From positions 1 to 54,333 of the forward strand of contig NZ_JALDSX010000022.1 in NCBI RefSeq assembly GCF_022748595.1: 54,333 nt of DNA, written 5' to 3'. Below are positions 8,841 through 16,836 of this stretch, in pieces; the stretch's first letter is position 1, and every line of letters starts with the position of its first letter. The notes beneath the pieces are model-generated. The model did not search any database. It was not told where the DNA came from and saw only the letters and a list, made by a program, of their open reading frames with translations. Origin of the DNA: Brevibacterium sp. ZH18 (GTDB lineage Bacteria > Actinomycetota > Actinomycetes > Actinomycetales > Brevibacteriaceae). Both the position numbers and the translations under genes were made by a program.

Positions 8841-10061
8841 TCAGGTGCGTTTCCTGAACCCTATCGAAGCTCCGGTCAGCGTCAAGACCACGACCGCGAG
8901 CAGCGCAGTCATGCACATGGCGACCACGCCCGGCCAGGCGAAATCGGTGAACAGCACGGCCGAGAGCCATGCGCCCAGGCTCGTGCCCAGGTAGTAGACG
9001 GTGAGGTAGATGGCCGCTGAGCGTGTCGTGTCGACGCCGGGGCGTGACGCGCTGGCGGCCGCCGAGGCACCGGTGTGACCGAGGAAGAAGCCCCCGGTGA
9101 GCAGGGACATGCCGATGATGATGACGACCAGTGAGTCGACCAGTGTCAGCCCCGCGCCGACGATCGCGGTGATCATGCCGATCATCGTCAGCCGGGTGCG
9201 TGAGTACTTCGTCGCGAGGCGGCCGTAGTACGTAGTCACGACCGTGCCGACGAGGTAGATGAGGAAGAACAGGGCGACTGCGCCCTCGCTCAGGCGCCAC
9301 GGGTCGAGCTGCAGCCGGGAGCCGAGCATCGTGAATGATCCGCCGAAGACGATCATGCAGAGGAAGCCGGTGAGGTAGATCCGCCACAGGCCGAAGCCCA
9401 GGGGAATCGGCGAGCGCCGAGGCGGCGGTGCGGGTGCAGGATCATCGACGAATTCCTTCGCAGCGGCCGCCCGCGCGGTGGCGAACACGTCGTGGCGCAG
9501 CAGCCAGACGACGATGATTCCGAAGACCAGCGACACGACGGCGGTGAAGGCCAGTCCCCCGTGCCAGCCGAGGATCTCCGCGGCGACTCCGGTGAGCAGA
9601 CGTGAGGCGAGGCCGCCGATCGTGTTGCCGGCGATATAGACCCCGATCGCTCCGGGCAGTGCCGATGACGGCAGTCGCAGCGACAGGTAGGCCATCGCGG
9701 TGGCCGGGACAGAGGCGATCGCCACACCTTGGAGGAACCGGACAGCGATGAGCAGTTCGGGACTGGGCATGAACGGCATGATGAGCGCTAGGATCGCGGC
9801 GAGGATGACTCCGCCGGCGATCTGCCGCGCGTGGCCGATGCGCGGGGCGAGCATCGAGAACGGGATGAGGAAGACAGCCATGGCCACGTTCGTGGCGGAG
9901 ACGGTGAGGCTCGCTGTCGGGGCGTCGATGCCGTAGGCCTCGCGGATGGCGGGGATGAGCCCCTGAGTCTCGTAGAGGACGAGGAAGACCGAGACGCCGG
10001 CCAGAAACACTGCAATGACGGTTCGCCGAGTACTCGTCGCGCTCGGCTCACCAGTACTCAT
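8841..10061 (-). CDS. MFS transporter (YnfM-like)
   Basis: The 406-residue protein has twelve predicted membrane helices in two halves, split by a basic/Pro-rich cytoplasmic loop near residues 205-225 (DDPAPAPPPRRSPIP). The start MSTGEPSATSTRRTVIAVFL is followed by the YETQGLIPAI and RIGHARQIAGG segments typical of YnfM/YdhC-type major facilitator proteins. The substrate is unknown. The crotonase gene lies downstream on the same strand. Confidence 0.88.
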   Translation of the reverse strand: MSTGEPSATSTRRTVIAVFLAGVSVFLVLYETQGLIPAIREAYGIDAPTASLTVSATNVAMAVFLIPFSMLAPRIGHARQIAGGVILAAILALIMPFMPSPELLIAVRFLQGVAIASVPATAMAYLSLRLPSSALPGAIGVYIAGNTIGGLASRLLTGVAAEILGWHGGLAFTAVVSLVFGIIVVWLLRHDVFATARAAAAKEFVDDPAPAPPPRRSPIPLGFGLWRIYLTGFLCMIVFGGSFTMLGSRLQLDPWRLSEGAVALFFLIYLVGTVVTTYYGRLATKYSRTRLTMIGMITAIVGAGLTLVDSLVVIIIGMSLLTGGFFLGHTGASAAASASRPGVDTTRSAAIYLTVYYLGTSLGAWLSAVLFTDFAWPGVVAMCMTALLAVVVLTLTGASIGFRKRT

Positions 10062-10389
10062 GTCTCTACGCTATGCCCGCCGAGGCGGCACTCCCAAACG
10101 ATTCCCCGTCTCCCTTGAGTGAGAGTGGGCACAGGACGGTGAGTGAGGGTGGGCGCAGGACGGGTCGGCGGGCACAGAATGCGCGGGCATCATCTTCGGA
10201 TTCACCGGCGATGAGGGGGAAAACCTCAATGTGCGAACACACATGAGTCTCGTAGGCTGGACTCAGGTTCCCCGCCTATCCCCATACCCGGCTCTCCCAG
10301 TTCGACGGTACGACTCCTCGATCAGAGCGATTCGATTCCCCGACATCGCCGAACAGCTGAAGGCCATGAATGATGAAAGGGAGAACACC
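10062..10389. other. 328-bp intergenic region with a 24-bp tandem duplication
   Basis: This gap separates the MFS gene (minus) from the TM2 gene (plus). Two 24-bp units at 10117-10140 and 10141-10164 differ at three positions and are G-rich. A GTG at 10231 opens an in-frame extension to the TM2 gene. The sequence before it (10222-10238, AACCTCAATGTGCGAAC) resembles the oleA start region (16829-16845). No RNA gene or terminator is seen. Confidence 0.6.
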
Positions 10390-10938
10390 ATGATGAGCGT
10401 GTCCTCTCCGCCCGAGCACGACCCCCGCATGCGCTCCGGAGCTGCCGACCAGTACAGCACCTCCGACCGCACCGACTCCACTCTGTTCCCTGACTCGACC
10501 GGGCAGTCGCTGGCCTCGGCCAGCGTGCCCGCGAACCCCGGGACAACCTCGGCCAGCGTGCCCGCGAACCCCGGGACAACCTCGGCGAGCGTGCCCGCGA
10601 ACCCCGCGGCAACCTCGGCGGATGAACCCGCCAATCGATCCTTCGTCGTGACGTGGATCCTGTCGCTGTTCCTCGGCGTCTTCGGCGCCGACCGCTTCTA
10701 CACGGGCCGCTGGGTCACAGGCCTGCTCAAATTCCTGACTGTGGGCGGTCTCGGCCTGTGGTGGGCCATCGACCTCGTCGTCGTCATGGCCGGTGGGCAG
10801 CGCTACGACAAACGCCGTTTGGCCGGGTACGACTCCTGCAAGGAGATCGCATGGATCGCCACCGGATTCCTCATCATCGTCGCCTACTCGCTCCAGCTCG
10901 ATGAGGTCATCGCCGCCCTCATCGGCCGAATATTCTGA
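10390..10938 (+). CDS. TM2-domain membrane protein with 11-residue repeats
   Basis: The 182-residue product has a hydrophilic N-terminal half with three copies of an 11-residue Ala/Ser/Val/Pro repeat (ASVPANPGTTS type). A TM2 domain follows: a first helix at WILSLFLGVFGADRFYTGRW, a turn with the conserved D-R-F-Y-x-G, and a second helix ending in WAIDLVVVMAGGQRYDK, then one more hydrophobic segment at the C-terminus. AAGGGAG is 6 bases before the ATG at 10390, which decides the start; a GTG at 10231 would add 53 residues. TM2 proteins have no assigned activity. Confidence 0.82.
   Translation: MMSVSSPPEHDPRMRSGAADQYSTSDRTDSTLFPDSTGQSLASASVPANPGTTSASVPANPGTTSASVPANPAATSADEPANRSFVVTWILSLFLGVFGADRFYTGRWVTGLLKFLTVGGLGLWWAIDLVVVMAGGQRYDKRRLAGYDSCKEIAWIATGFLIIVAYSLQLDEVIAALIGRIF
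10515..10613 (+). repeat. 33-bp in-frame tandem repeat, three copies
   Basis: Units 10515-10547, 10548-10580 and 10581-10613 are near-identical and encode the 11-residue linker repeat of the TM2 protein; a degenerate fourth begins at 10614. The near-identity at DNA level points to recent expansion. Confidence 0.92.
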
Positions 10939-11079
10939 CGCTGAGCCTCGGCGACGCAGCGCGGCGATGGCCCCTTCAGCGACTCCGAAGCGAACTTGCA
11001 TGGGAATTTAGCCGACCCTTTCCTGAAATCCACCCTTCTGCCGTCTAGGCTCGAAACAAGGACAGTCCTAGGAGGCACA

Positions 11080-12663
11080 GTGAAAAGTCAGTACCCCATT
11101 GTTCGCATGGCCAACGGTGACTCGACAGGCAAGCAGGTCGCTCGATTCGCAGCAGCCGCCTCGGCGCTCGGGCTGGGAGCCCTGGCCGCGTGGGACCTGA
11201 CCCAGAAGAAGCATTCGATCCTGCGCAACTACCCGATCGCAGGGCACGCCCGATTCCTCCTGGAGTCGATTCGACCCGAAATCCAGCAATACTTCATCGA
11301 ACGCAACTGGGATGGACGGCCGTTCAGCCGCGATACCCGCACAACGATCTACGAACGCTCCAAGGGCATCCATTCCGAGCACGCGTTCGGCACCGAACAC
11401 GATGTCAACCGCACCGGCTACGAAGCGCTCATGCACACGAACGTGCCGATCACCAACGCTCCGACGCCGCCGCGGGTACGCATCGGCGGCAAGGAATGCA
11501 CGCAGCCCTACGACATCTCACTGCTCAACGTCTCGGCGATGAGCTTCGGATCCCTGAGCAACAACGCGATCCGCTCGCTCAACAAGGGCGCAGCGATGGG
11601 CGGCTTCGCCCACGACACCGGGGAGGGTTCGATCTCTCCCTACCACCGCGAATTCGGCGGCGACCTCATCTGGGAGATCGGCACCGGGTACTTCGGGGCA
11701 AGAACCCCTGAGGGCGACTTCGACCCGGAGGTCTTCGCGAAGAAGGCGCAGGACCCGCAGGTCAAGATGGTCTCGCTCAAGCTGTCTCAGGGCGCGAAGC
11801 CCGGCATCGGCGGCGTTCTGCCCGGACCCAAGGTCACCGAGGAGATCGCGGAGATCCGCGGCATCCCCGTCGGCAAGACCTGCATCAGCCCACCCAACCA
11901 CACAGTGTTCTCAACCCCGGTCGAACTGCTGCACTTCATCGCGAAGATGCGTGAGCTCTCCGGCGGCAAGCCTGCAGGCTTCAAACTCTGCGTCGGTTCC
12001 CGCACCGAGTTCCTCTCGATCTGCAAGGCCATGCTCGAAACCGAGATCACTCCGGACTTCATCATCGTCGACGGATCCGAAGGCGGCACCGGCGCGGCAC
12101 CGCTCGAATTCGAGGACCACGTCGGCCTGCCCCTGACTCAGGGACTGATGATCGTGCACAACGCGCTGGTCGGCGCGGGACTGCGCGACCGGATCAAGAT
12201 CGGCGCCTCGGGGAAGATCGCCAGTGGTTCCGATATCGTCAAACGCCTCGTCCAGGGCGCGGACTTCACGAACTCGGCACGCGCGATGATGATGGCCGCC
12301 GGATGCATCCAGGCGCAGGTCTGCCACACCGGCAAGTGCCCCGTGGGCGTCGCCACGCAGAACCCACGTCGGGCCCGTGCGGTCGACGTTCCCGACAAGT
12401 CGACCCGCGTGAAGAATTACCATGAGGGCACCGTCGCCGAGGCTGTTCGGCTGATGGCATCGATGGGCGCGGCTCACCCGGACGACCTGGAACCCACGAT
12501 GCTGCGCCGCAACGTTTCGGCCTCCGAATCGTGGTCATACGCCCGGCTCTACGACTGGCTCAAGCCCGGCCAGCTGCTCAACGGCGCTCCCGACGATTGG
12601 GCGGCGGACTGGAGCGCGGCACGCGCGGACACGTTCACCATCCCGCGCGGTCAGAGCCGCTGA
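11080..12663 (+). CDS. FMN-binding glutamate synthase family protein
   Basis: The 527-residue product corresponds to the central FMN/Fe-S part of the glutamate synthase large subunit. After one N-terminal hydrophobic segment it has NVSAMSFGSLS, HDTGEGSISPYH, the FMN-site region GSEGGTGAAPLEFEDH, and C-x5-C-x4-C (GCIQAQVCHTGKCPVG), the 3Fe-4S ligand set. It lacks the glutaminase domain, so it is one of the stand-alone GltB2-like proteins whose reaction is mostly unproved. GGAGG six bases upstream fixes the GTG start at 11080; TAGGCT at 11046-11051 may be its -10. Confidence 0.9.
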   Translation: MKSQYPIVRMANGDSTGKQVARFAAAASALGLGALAAWDLTQKKHSILRNYPIAGHARFLLESIRPEIQQYFIERNWDGRPFSRDTRTTIYERSKGIHSEHAFGTEHDVNRTGYEALMHTNVPITNAPTPPRVRIGGKECTQPYDISLLNVSAMSFGSLSNNAIRSLNKGAAMGGFAHDTGEGSISPYHREFGGDLIWEIGTGYFGARTPEGDFDPEVFAKKAQDPQVKMVSLKLSQGAKPGIGGVLPGPKVTEEIAEIRGIPVGKTCISPPNHTVFSTPVELLHFIAKMRELSGGKPAGFKLCVGSRTEFLSICKAMLETEITPDFIIVDGSEGGTGAAPLEFEDHVGLPLTQGLMIVHNALVGAGLRDRIKIGASGKIASGSDIVKRLVQGADFTNSARAMMMAAGCIQAQVCHTGKCPVGVATQNPRRARAVDVPDKSTRVKNYHEGTVAEAVRLMASMGAAHPDDLEPTMLRRNVSASESWSYARLYDWLKPGQLLNGAPDDWAADWSAARADTFTIPRGQSR

Positions 12664-12694
12664 GCGCGGCAGCCCCGGTGAGGGGCTGAGACCG

Positions 12695-12721
12695 TCTGTG
12701 CCCGAGCGTCTCGGGCACAGA
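12695..12721 (+). terminator. Hairpin after the glutamate-synthase-like gene
   Basis: A 12-bp perfect stem (12695-12706 with 12710-12721) has a 3-base loop, 31 bases past the stop. A smaller hairpin (12671-12676 with 12682-12687) precedes it. There is no T-run, so termination is inferred. Confidence 0.55.
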
Positions 12722-12756
12722 TCCGCTGAGAATCGCCGCTGAGAGACAAGGAAGTC

Positions 12757-13326
12757 ATGGCACATCTCGTACTGCTCCATTCCGCACTTGGCAAGACTCC
12801 CGGCATCGATGTGATCGCCGAGCGCTTCACCGATGCGGGGCACACCGTCTCCGCTCCGGACTTCTACGAGGGTCGGACATTCACGAATGCGGATGAGGGA
12901 GTCGGCCACGCACAGGAAGTCGGGTTCTCCACACTTGTCGACCGCGTGGCAGCGGCCTGCGAGGGACTGCCCGATGAGCTGGTGTTCGCTGGGCTGTCAC
13001 TTGGCGCGGGCATCGCCCAGCAGATGGGCAAGAACGACCCGCGTGCTCGCGGGGCTCTGCTCTTCCACGGCGGCGGTTTCCCCAAGCCGACCAGGTGGCA
13101 GGAACAGGTTCCGGTCCAGATCCACTTCTCGGTCGATGACGTCTGGCGAGAAGCCGGGGGTCAGGAGACTCTGATGGAGTCCGCCGCCCGGACCGGTGCG
13201 CCGGCCGAATACTTCCTCTACCCCGGCGACGCGCACCTGTTCAGCGACCCCACGGTCTCCGACTATCGGGAGGACAGCGCGGACCTTCTGTTCACGCGCG
13301 CACTGAGCTTCCTCGCGAAGGCCTGA
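12757..13326 (+). CDS. Dienelactone hydrolase family alpha/beta hydrolase
   Basis: The compact 189-residue hydrolase has the family layout: LVLLHSALGKTPG near the N-terminus, FAGLSLGAGIAQQ with Ser in the nucleophile elbow where classical dienelactone hydrolase has Cys, an Asp in HFSVDDVW, and a His in YPGDAHLFSD. AGGAAG precedes the ATG. The Ser nucleophile suggests a general esterase activity rather than true dienelactone hydrolysis. Length is slightly short for the family but complete. Confidence 0.85.
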   Translation: MAHLVLLHSALGKTPGIDVIAERFTDAGHTVSAPDFYEGRTFTNADEGVGHAQEVGFSTLVDRVAAACEGLPDELVFAGLSLGAGIAQQMGKNDPRARGALLFHGGGFPKPTRWQEQVPVQIHFSVDDVWREAGGQETLMESAARTGAPAEYFLYPGDAHLFSDPTVSDYREDSADLLFTRALSFLAKA

Positions 13327-13400
13327 GCACAAGCCCGGAGCTCGCGAAGGACCGAAGGCGCACAGCTGCGACGCCTCCTTCCTTCTCGCGGCCTCCAGCG

Positions 13401-13470
13401 TCGAGAGCCGACCGTAGCGTCGAAAGCAGACTCCCTGCGGTCGACCCTCGACGCTGCGGTCGGCTCTCGA
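13401..13470. repeat. Long inverted repeat upstream of the AbiEi/DUF559 gene
   Basis: Bases 13401-13423 pair with 13448-13470 (23-bp arms, one mismatch) and are followed on the plus strand by TATTTTCC, so it can act as a terminator for the dienelactone hydrolase gene. The loop contains a 25-bp segment (13419-13443) that recurs with two mismatches at 14511-14535 after the next gene. The arm sequence GTCGAGAGCCGACC resembles GTCGAGAGCAGAC at the downstream copy. Confidence 0.85.
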
Positions 13471-13509
13471 TATTTTCCTCGTCTCGCACCACATCTTCCA
13501 TATGTGCCA

Positions 13510-13535
13510 TTTGATTGCATTTGATGGTGTTTGAT
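13510..13535 (+). promoter_or_regulatory. TTTGAT direct repeats at exact 10-bp period before the AbiEi-like gene
   Basis: TTTGAT occurs at 13510, 13520 and 13530, followed by a related ATTGAT at 13546 that overlaps the start codon. Helical-turn spacing in an AT-rich patch suggests an operator, possibly autoregulatory, since AbiEi-type N-terminal domains bind direct repeats upstream of their own genes. Confidence 0.5.
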
Positions 13536-13549
13536 GACATTATCTATTG

Positions 13550-14509
13550 ATGGTTCAGGTATTCACGAAGCAAGAGCTGGCCCAGCTCGGTTTGAGCGAC
13601 ACCACCATCCGCCAAGCACTGAGGTGTTGCCTTCAGAAGGTACGTCGGGGGCACTTTTCTTTGACCCACCCCTGCGATCTCCCCGACCACGCAGCCCTGC
13701 ATTCAACTGGACCAGATGAGCCGATCGATTATCCGCGGACATATGGCGATATTCGCGATCAGAGTGAACGGCTCAAACCGCTGATCCGCTCACGACTCCA
13801 CGAACTCCGACCCGGTGACGTCTACTCTCATATCTCTGCCGCATTGCTGCACGGAGTCCAACCTCCCTTTCCGGCCACCGATCAGGTCGAGATCATCCGC
13901 AACGGATATCACGCAAACTTCCCTACACTGCGAATCTATGACCGCACGATGCTTCCCTCGAGCCGGGCTGTCATCGGAGATTTCACTGTCACCGACTTGC
14001 CTCGCACCCTCGTCGACATCGCCCATGACTACCCGCTGGAAGTGTCAGTGCCGATGATCTCCGAGGCGCGAAGAATCCGAGGAATCAGCGAAACCGACCT
14101 TCTCAATCACATGAGCACACGCCGCAGAGGCTGCAGAGCCGCCCGGCAGGCAGTGCTTCTCTCCGACCCGCGGCATGAGTCGCAGGGCGAGTCACTCTGC
14201 GCGGTGAAATTCCACCGGTTCGCAATCACCGAGATGGTTCCACAGGTGACAGTCCGCGATCATGCCGGCAACTTCATCGGCAGGTGCGACTTCAGACATG
14301 AAGAATTGCCGCTGATAGTCGAGTTCCACGGCTTGGGGAAGTACTACCTCAACGAGAACGGACCGGACAGCGCAAGCAAAGATAACCACACTCGGCATAT
14401 GAGACTGAGCAATGCCGGTTTCACTGTCTTCAACCTGGTCTGGGCCGACCTCTTCAGGAGGGACATGTTCGTCGCCATCAAGCGCCACATCACCGAGAGC
14501 AGAGCCTAG
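13550..14509 (+). CDS. AbiEi-type N-terminal domain protein with DUF559-like nuclease fold C-terminus
   Basis: The 319-residue product starts with a winged-helix segment (FTKQELAQLGLSDTTIRQAL, then LQKVRRGHFSL) like the AbiEi antitoxin N-terminal domain. The middle resembles AbiEi-associated regions (SHISAALLHGV). The C-terminal 110 residues show E (SQGES), D (GRCDFRHEELPLIVEFHG) and a later basic helix, the pattern of DUF559/Vsr-like restriction-endonuclease folds. No AbiEii-type toxin follows. Four sampled 60-base lines are 52-58% GC against 68% in the glutamate-synthase gene, suggesting transfer. TTG at 13547 is an alternative start. Related hairpin repeats flank it on both sides. Its function is unknown. 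Confidence 0.8.
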   Translation: MVQVFTKQELAQLGLSDTTIRQALRCCLQKVRRGHFSLTHPCDLPDHAALHSTGPDEPIDYPRTYGDIRDQSERLKPLIRSRLHELRPGDVYSHISAALLHGVQPPFPATDQVEIIRNGYHANFPTLRIYDRTMLPSSRAVIGDFTVTDLPRTLVDIAHDYPLEVSVPMISEARRIRGISETDLLNHMSTRRRGCRAARQAVLLSDPRHESQGESLCAVKFHRFAITEMVPQVTVRDHAGNFIGRCDFRHEELPLIVEFHGLGKYYLNENGPDSASKDNHTRHMRLSNAGFTVFNLVWADLFRRDMFVAIKRHITESRA

Positions 14510-14564
14510 CGTCGAGAGCAGACTCCCTGCGATCGGCTTTCGCCGCTAGGGTCTGCTCTCGACG
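14510..14564. repeat. Hairpin repeat directly after the AbiEi/DUF559 gene
   Basis: Bases 14510-14523 pair perfectly with 14551-14564, starting at the base after the stop codon. The left half (14511-14535) matches 13419-13443 in 23 of 25 bases. A further small hairpin (14589-14595 with 14599-14605) follows. Together these look like a repetitive extragenic palindrome family bracketing the gene. Confidence 0.82.
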
Positions 14565-14621
14565 TCAACGACGCGGGGCGGAGCCGCAGCGTCGACAATC
14601 GACGCCCTATGCGAGACCGTG

Positions 14622-15425
14622 TCAGTTCATGACGAGGCCGTTGTCGACGATGAGGTTCTGCCCCGTGACCGCACGTGAGCCCGGGGAGGCGAAGAACACC
14701 ACTGCTGAGGCCAGCTCTTCGGGAGTGGTCACATGGCCGAGGGCACTCGCCTCAGCGATCTGGTCGAAGACTGCCTCGGGCGTGGCCGAGGATGCATCCG
14801 TGGTGCGCAGCAGTCCGCCCGAGACCATGTTCACCCGGACTCCGCTCGGACCAAGGTCTTTGGCGAACGTCCTGGTCAGCGACAACAGCGCAGCTTTCGC
14901 CGCGGTGTAGTCGTGATAGGGAACGACGGGACTCTGGACAAGGTTCGAGCCGATGTTGATGACGCGGCCCGACCCGATCTCACGGAATCCGCTCATCGCC
15001 GCCTGAACCGTGTTGAGTGCAGCACCCACTGCACCGCGGAACTGAACGACGAAGTCCGAAAAGTCGATCTCATCCGCCGGCTGCCTGTCATCACCGTTGA
15101 AGGAGAAATCGACGAGGGCGCTGTTGACCACGGTCGACACCGGAGCACCGAACTCGGCGTGCGCTGCAGTGAACATCGCGTCAACGGCACGGGAGTCGGT
15201 GACGTCGGCCTCGATCGCCACTGCACGACCGCCTCGGGCGCGGATCGCCTCGGCGAGCTCTTCAGCGGTCTCCGACGAGTACCGATAGTTGATGACGAGC
15301 GCCGAGCCCTCGTGGGCGAATGCCTTCGCGATCGAGGACCCCACTCCACGTCCTGCACCGGTCACAAGGACCACCTGCTGATCCAGGGGCATGGCAGCAG
15401 TTGTGAAAGCGTGGGCATTGCTCAT
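14622..15425 (-). CDS. SDR family oxidoreductase (3-oxoacyl-ACP reductase-like)
   Basis: The 267-residue classical short-chain dehydrogenase has TGAGRGVGSSIA (nucleotide-binding TGxxxGxG), a basic region after strand two (INYRYSSETAEEL), NIGSNL with the catalytic Ser, YHDYTAAKAALL with Tyr-x3-Lys, and a C-terminal VTGQNLIVDNG. The usual NNAG motif is replaced by VNSAL, a mild deviation. GAAGGAG precedes the ATG. The natural substrate is unknown. It lies on the opposite strand from the ole genes, so its vicinity to them is not strong evidence for a shared pathway. Confidence 0.88.
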   Translation of the reverse strand: MSNAHAFTTAAMPLDQQVVLVTGAGRGVGSSIAKAFAHEGSALVINYRYSSETAEELAEAIRARGGRAVAIEADVTDSRAVDAMFTAAHAEFGAPVSTVVNSALVDFSFNGDDRQPADEIDFSDFVVQFRGAVGAALNTVQAAMSGFREIGSGRVINIGSNLVQSPVVPYHDYTAAKAALLSLTRTFAKDLGPSGVRVNMVSGGLLRTTDASSATPEAVFDQIAEASALGHVTTPEELASAVVFFASPGSRAVTGQNLIVDNGLVMN

Positions 15426-15454
15426 CGCGATTCTCCTTCGAACGCTGGGCGGGC

Positions 15455-15475
15455 CACGTCGCTGACAACGACGTG
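15455..15475 (-). promoter_or_regulatory. Dyad upstream of the SDR gene
   Basis: CACGTCG (15455-15461) and CGACGTG (15469-15475) are perfect inverted arms separated by 7 bases, about 30 bases before the SDR start. The size fits a dimeric repressor operator; no cognate regulator is adjacent. Confidence 0.4.
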
Positions 15476-15617
15476 ACAGGTCGTGTTCTCACCCTACCGC
15501 CGGGGCACTCCACCGGTCCCGCAAACGGTCATGCCCAGGCGGCCGAACGTGATTACCGCGCCAAAGCTCCTTAGACTACGTAGACGACCATCGTTGTCCA
15601 TCCCCAGGAAGTCCCTT

Positions 15618-16709
15618 ATGAGCGAGATCGGCGCCAGCATTTCCATTGGAGTTCTCGCAGCACTCGCAGTCCTCCTCGTCTACCTCATCGCCGCACGCGT
15701 CGGCAGATGGCAGCCGCGGCCCCAATACCGTTCGCAGAACGGACAGGCACCGCAGCAGGGAGGATACGGGCAGGGCGGTCAACCCGGGACCCAGTCCTAC
15801 GATCAGGCCACTCGCGCCTACGACCAGAACACCCGTGCCTACGGTCAGGGCGCGTATGGTCAGGGCGCATATGGTCAGGGCGCATATGGTCAGGGCGCAT
15901 ATGGTCAGGGCGCGTACGGCAACGAAGACGAAACGCGCGTCATGCCGACTGCCGGCGCTGATGCCGAACCGCGCGCAACGAAGGCGGATCTGACGCAGAA
16001 CATCAGCTACTCGGGACAGCTGGTCGAGCAGAACCGCCGAGCCGCGTCAGCCTCCAACGGCGACACGCTCGCCGTATTCACCTACATCGCCGGTGCCGCC
16101 CTCATCGCGGTCATCGCCTTCGTATTCTTCAACAACCTCCTCCTGCCGGCCACGATCGGAGCCCTCGCCGGCGCGATCATCTGTGTTGCTCTGGCCTCGA
16201 CCTACACGCTGAAGTCCCTTGACTTCTGGCCGGACAACTCGACGATCACGATCATCAACCTCCTCGTCGCACTGGCCGCATCGGTGACGATGTTCATCGG
16301 CGCCCAGCGCACGGAGCGCGACGGCTTCAACCTCAACTCGATCACCGACTCCTTCGATCCGCTGCCCTTCAGCGAAGGCTTCTCCGCCTTCGCCATGTCC
16401 ATCGGTGATCGCGTCGTCCAGTTCTTCACCGACTACGGGTTCCTCGGCTTCGTCTTCTTCCTCCTGATGGCCATCGGCTTCATCATCGTCGTCGTCCTGG
16501 CTGCGAAGTCGCTCGTCGACGTTATGGACTGGCGCATCTTCTCCAATTTCGGGCACTTCGTCACCGATCGCCCGATGTCCCACTCGCGCGCGGTGCGCTT
16601 CCAATCGTCGAAGGTCTCACACACTGTGACCTCGATCGTTCTCTGTGTGATAGCAGTGCTCTGCGCCACCGGAACGCTCTACGACGCATTCACCTGGTTC
16701 ACACGCTGA
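15618..16709 (+). CDS. Multi-pass membrane protein with GQGAY repeats
   Basis: I do not recognise this family. The 363-residue protein has one N-terminal membrane helix (about residues 4-28) and a Gln/Gly/Tyr-rich stretch with five GQGAY pentapeptides (about residues 75-100). A hydrophilic linker follows, then a group of four or more hydrophobic helices from about residue 155, including FTYIAGAALIAVIAFVFF and FVFFLLMAIGFIIVVVLAA. AGGAAG lies before the ATG at 15618, and TAGACT at 15572-15577 could be a -10. It precedes oleA by 127 bases on the same strand and might be read through into it, but nothing ties it to olefin synthesis. Confidence 0.75.
   Translation: MSEIGASISIGVLAALAVLLVYLIAARVGRWQPRPQYRSQNGQAPQQGGYGQGGQPGTQSYDQATRAYDQNTRAYGQGAYGQGAYGQGAYGQGAYGQGAYGNEDETRVMPTAGADAEPRATKADLTQNISYSGQLVEQNRRAASASNGDTLAVFTYIAGAALIAVIAFVFFNNLLLPATIGALAGAIICVALASTYTLKSLDFWPDNSTITIINLLVALAASVTMFIGAQRTERDGFNLNSITDSFDPLPFSEGFSAFAMSIGDRVVQFFTDYGFLGFVFFLLMAIGFIIVVVLAAKSLVDVMDWRIFSNFGHFVTDRPMSHSRAVRFQSSKVSHTVTSIVLCVIAVLCATGTLYDAFTWFTR
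15840..15914 (+). repeat. 15-bp in-frame tandem repeat, five copies
   Basis: Five 15-bp units from 15840 to 15914 encode Y-G-Q-G-A. The three inner copies are identical in sequence, so the array is young and probably varies in length between strains. Confidence 0.93.
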
Positions 16710-16738
16710 TGAACATCTCAGCAACAGGGATATAAGAT
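16709..16738 (+). promoter_or_regulatory. Candidate promoter of the ole operon
   Basis: TAAGAT (16733-16738), inside the AT-rich TATAAGATAGT, is a good -10; TGAACA (16709-16714) at 18 bp is a weak -35. It starts right after the preceding gene's stop and leaves a leader of roughly 90 bases before oleA. Confidence 0.4.
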
Positions 16739-16836
16739 AGTCTCCGGACTTCCTCCGTCGTGTCGTGCCACCGAGTGCGTCGCATCGGCCCTCCGAAGAC
16801 TGTGACGAACTACCCGAAAAGGGATGAGAACCTCAA

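Noticed and set aside
10200..10260. c-di-AMP-type leader before the TM2 gene because of GGGGAAAACCTCA
   Set aside because: The rest of the ydaO consensus is missing and no helix set can be drawn.
13550..14509. A complete AbiE toxin-antitoxin pair
   Set aside because: No nucleotidyltransferase-type AbiEii gene lies on either side; only the N-terminal domain resembles AbiEi.
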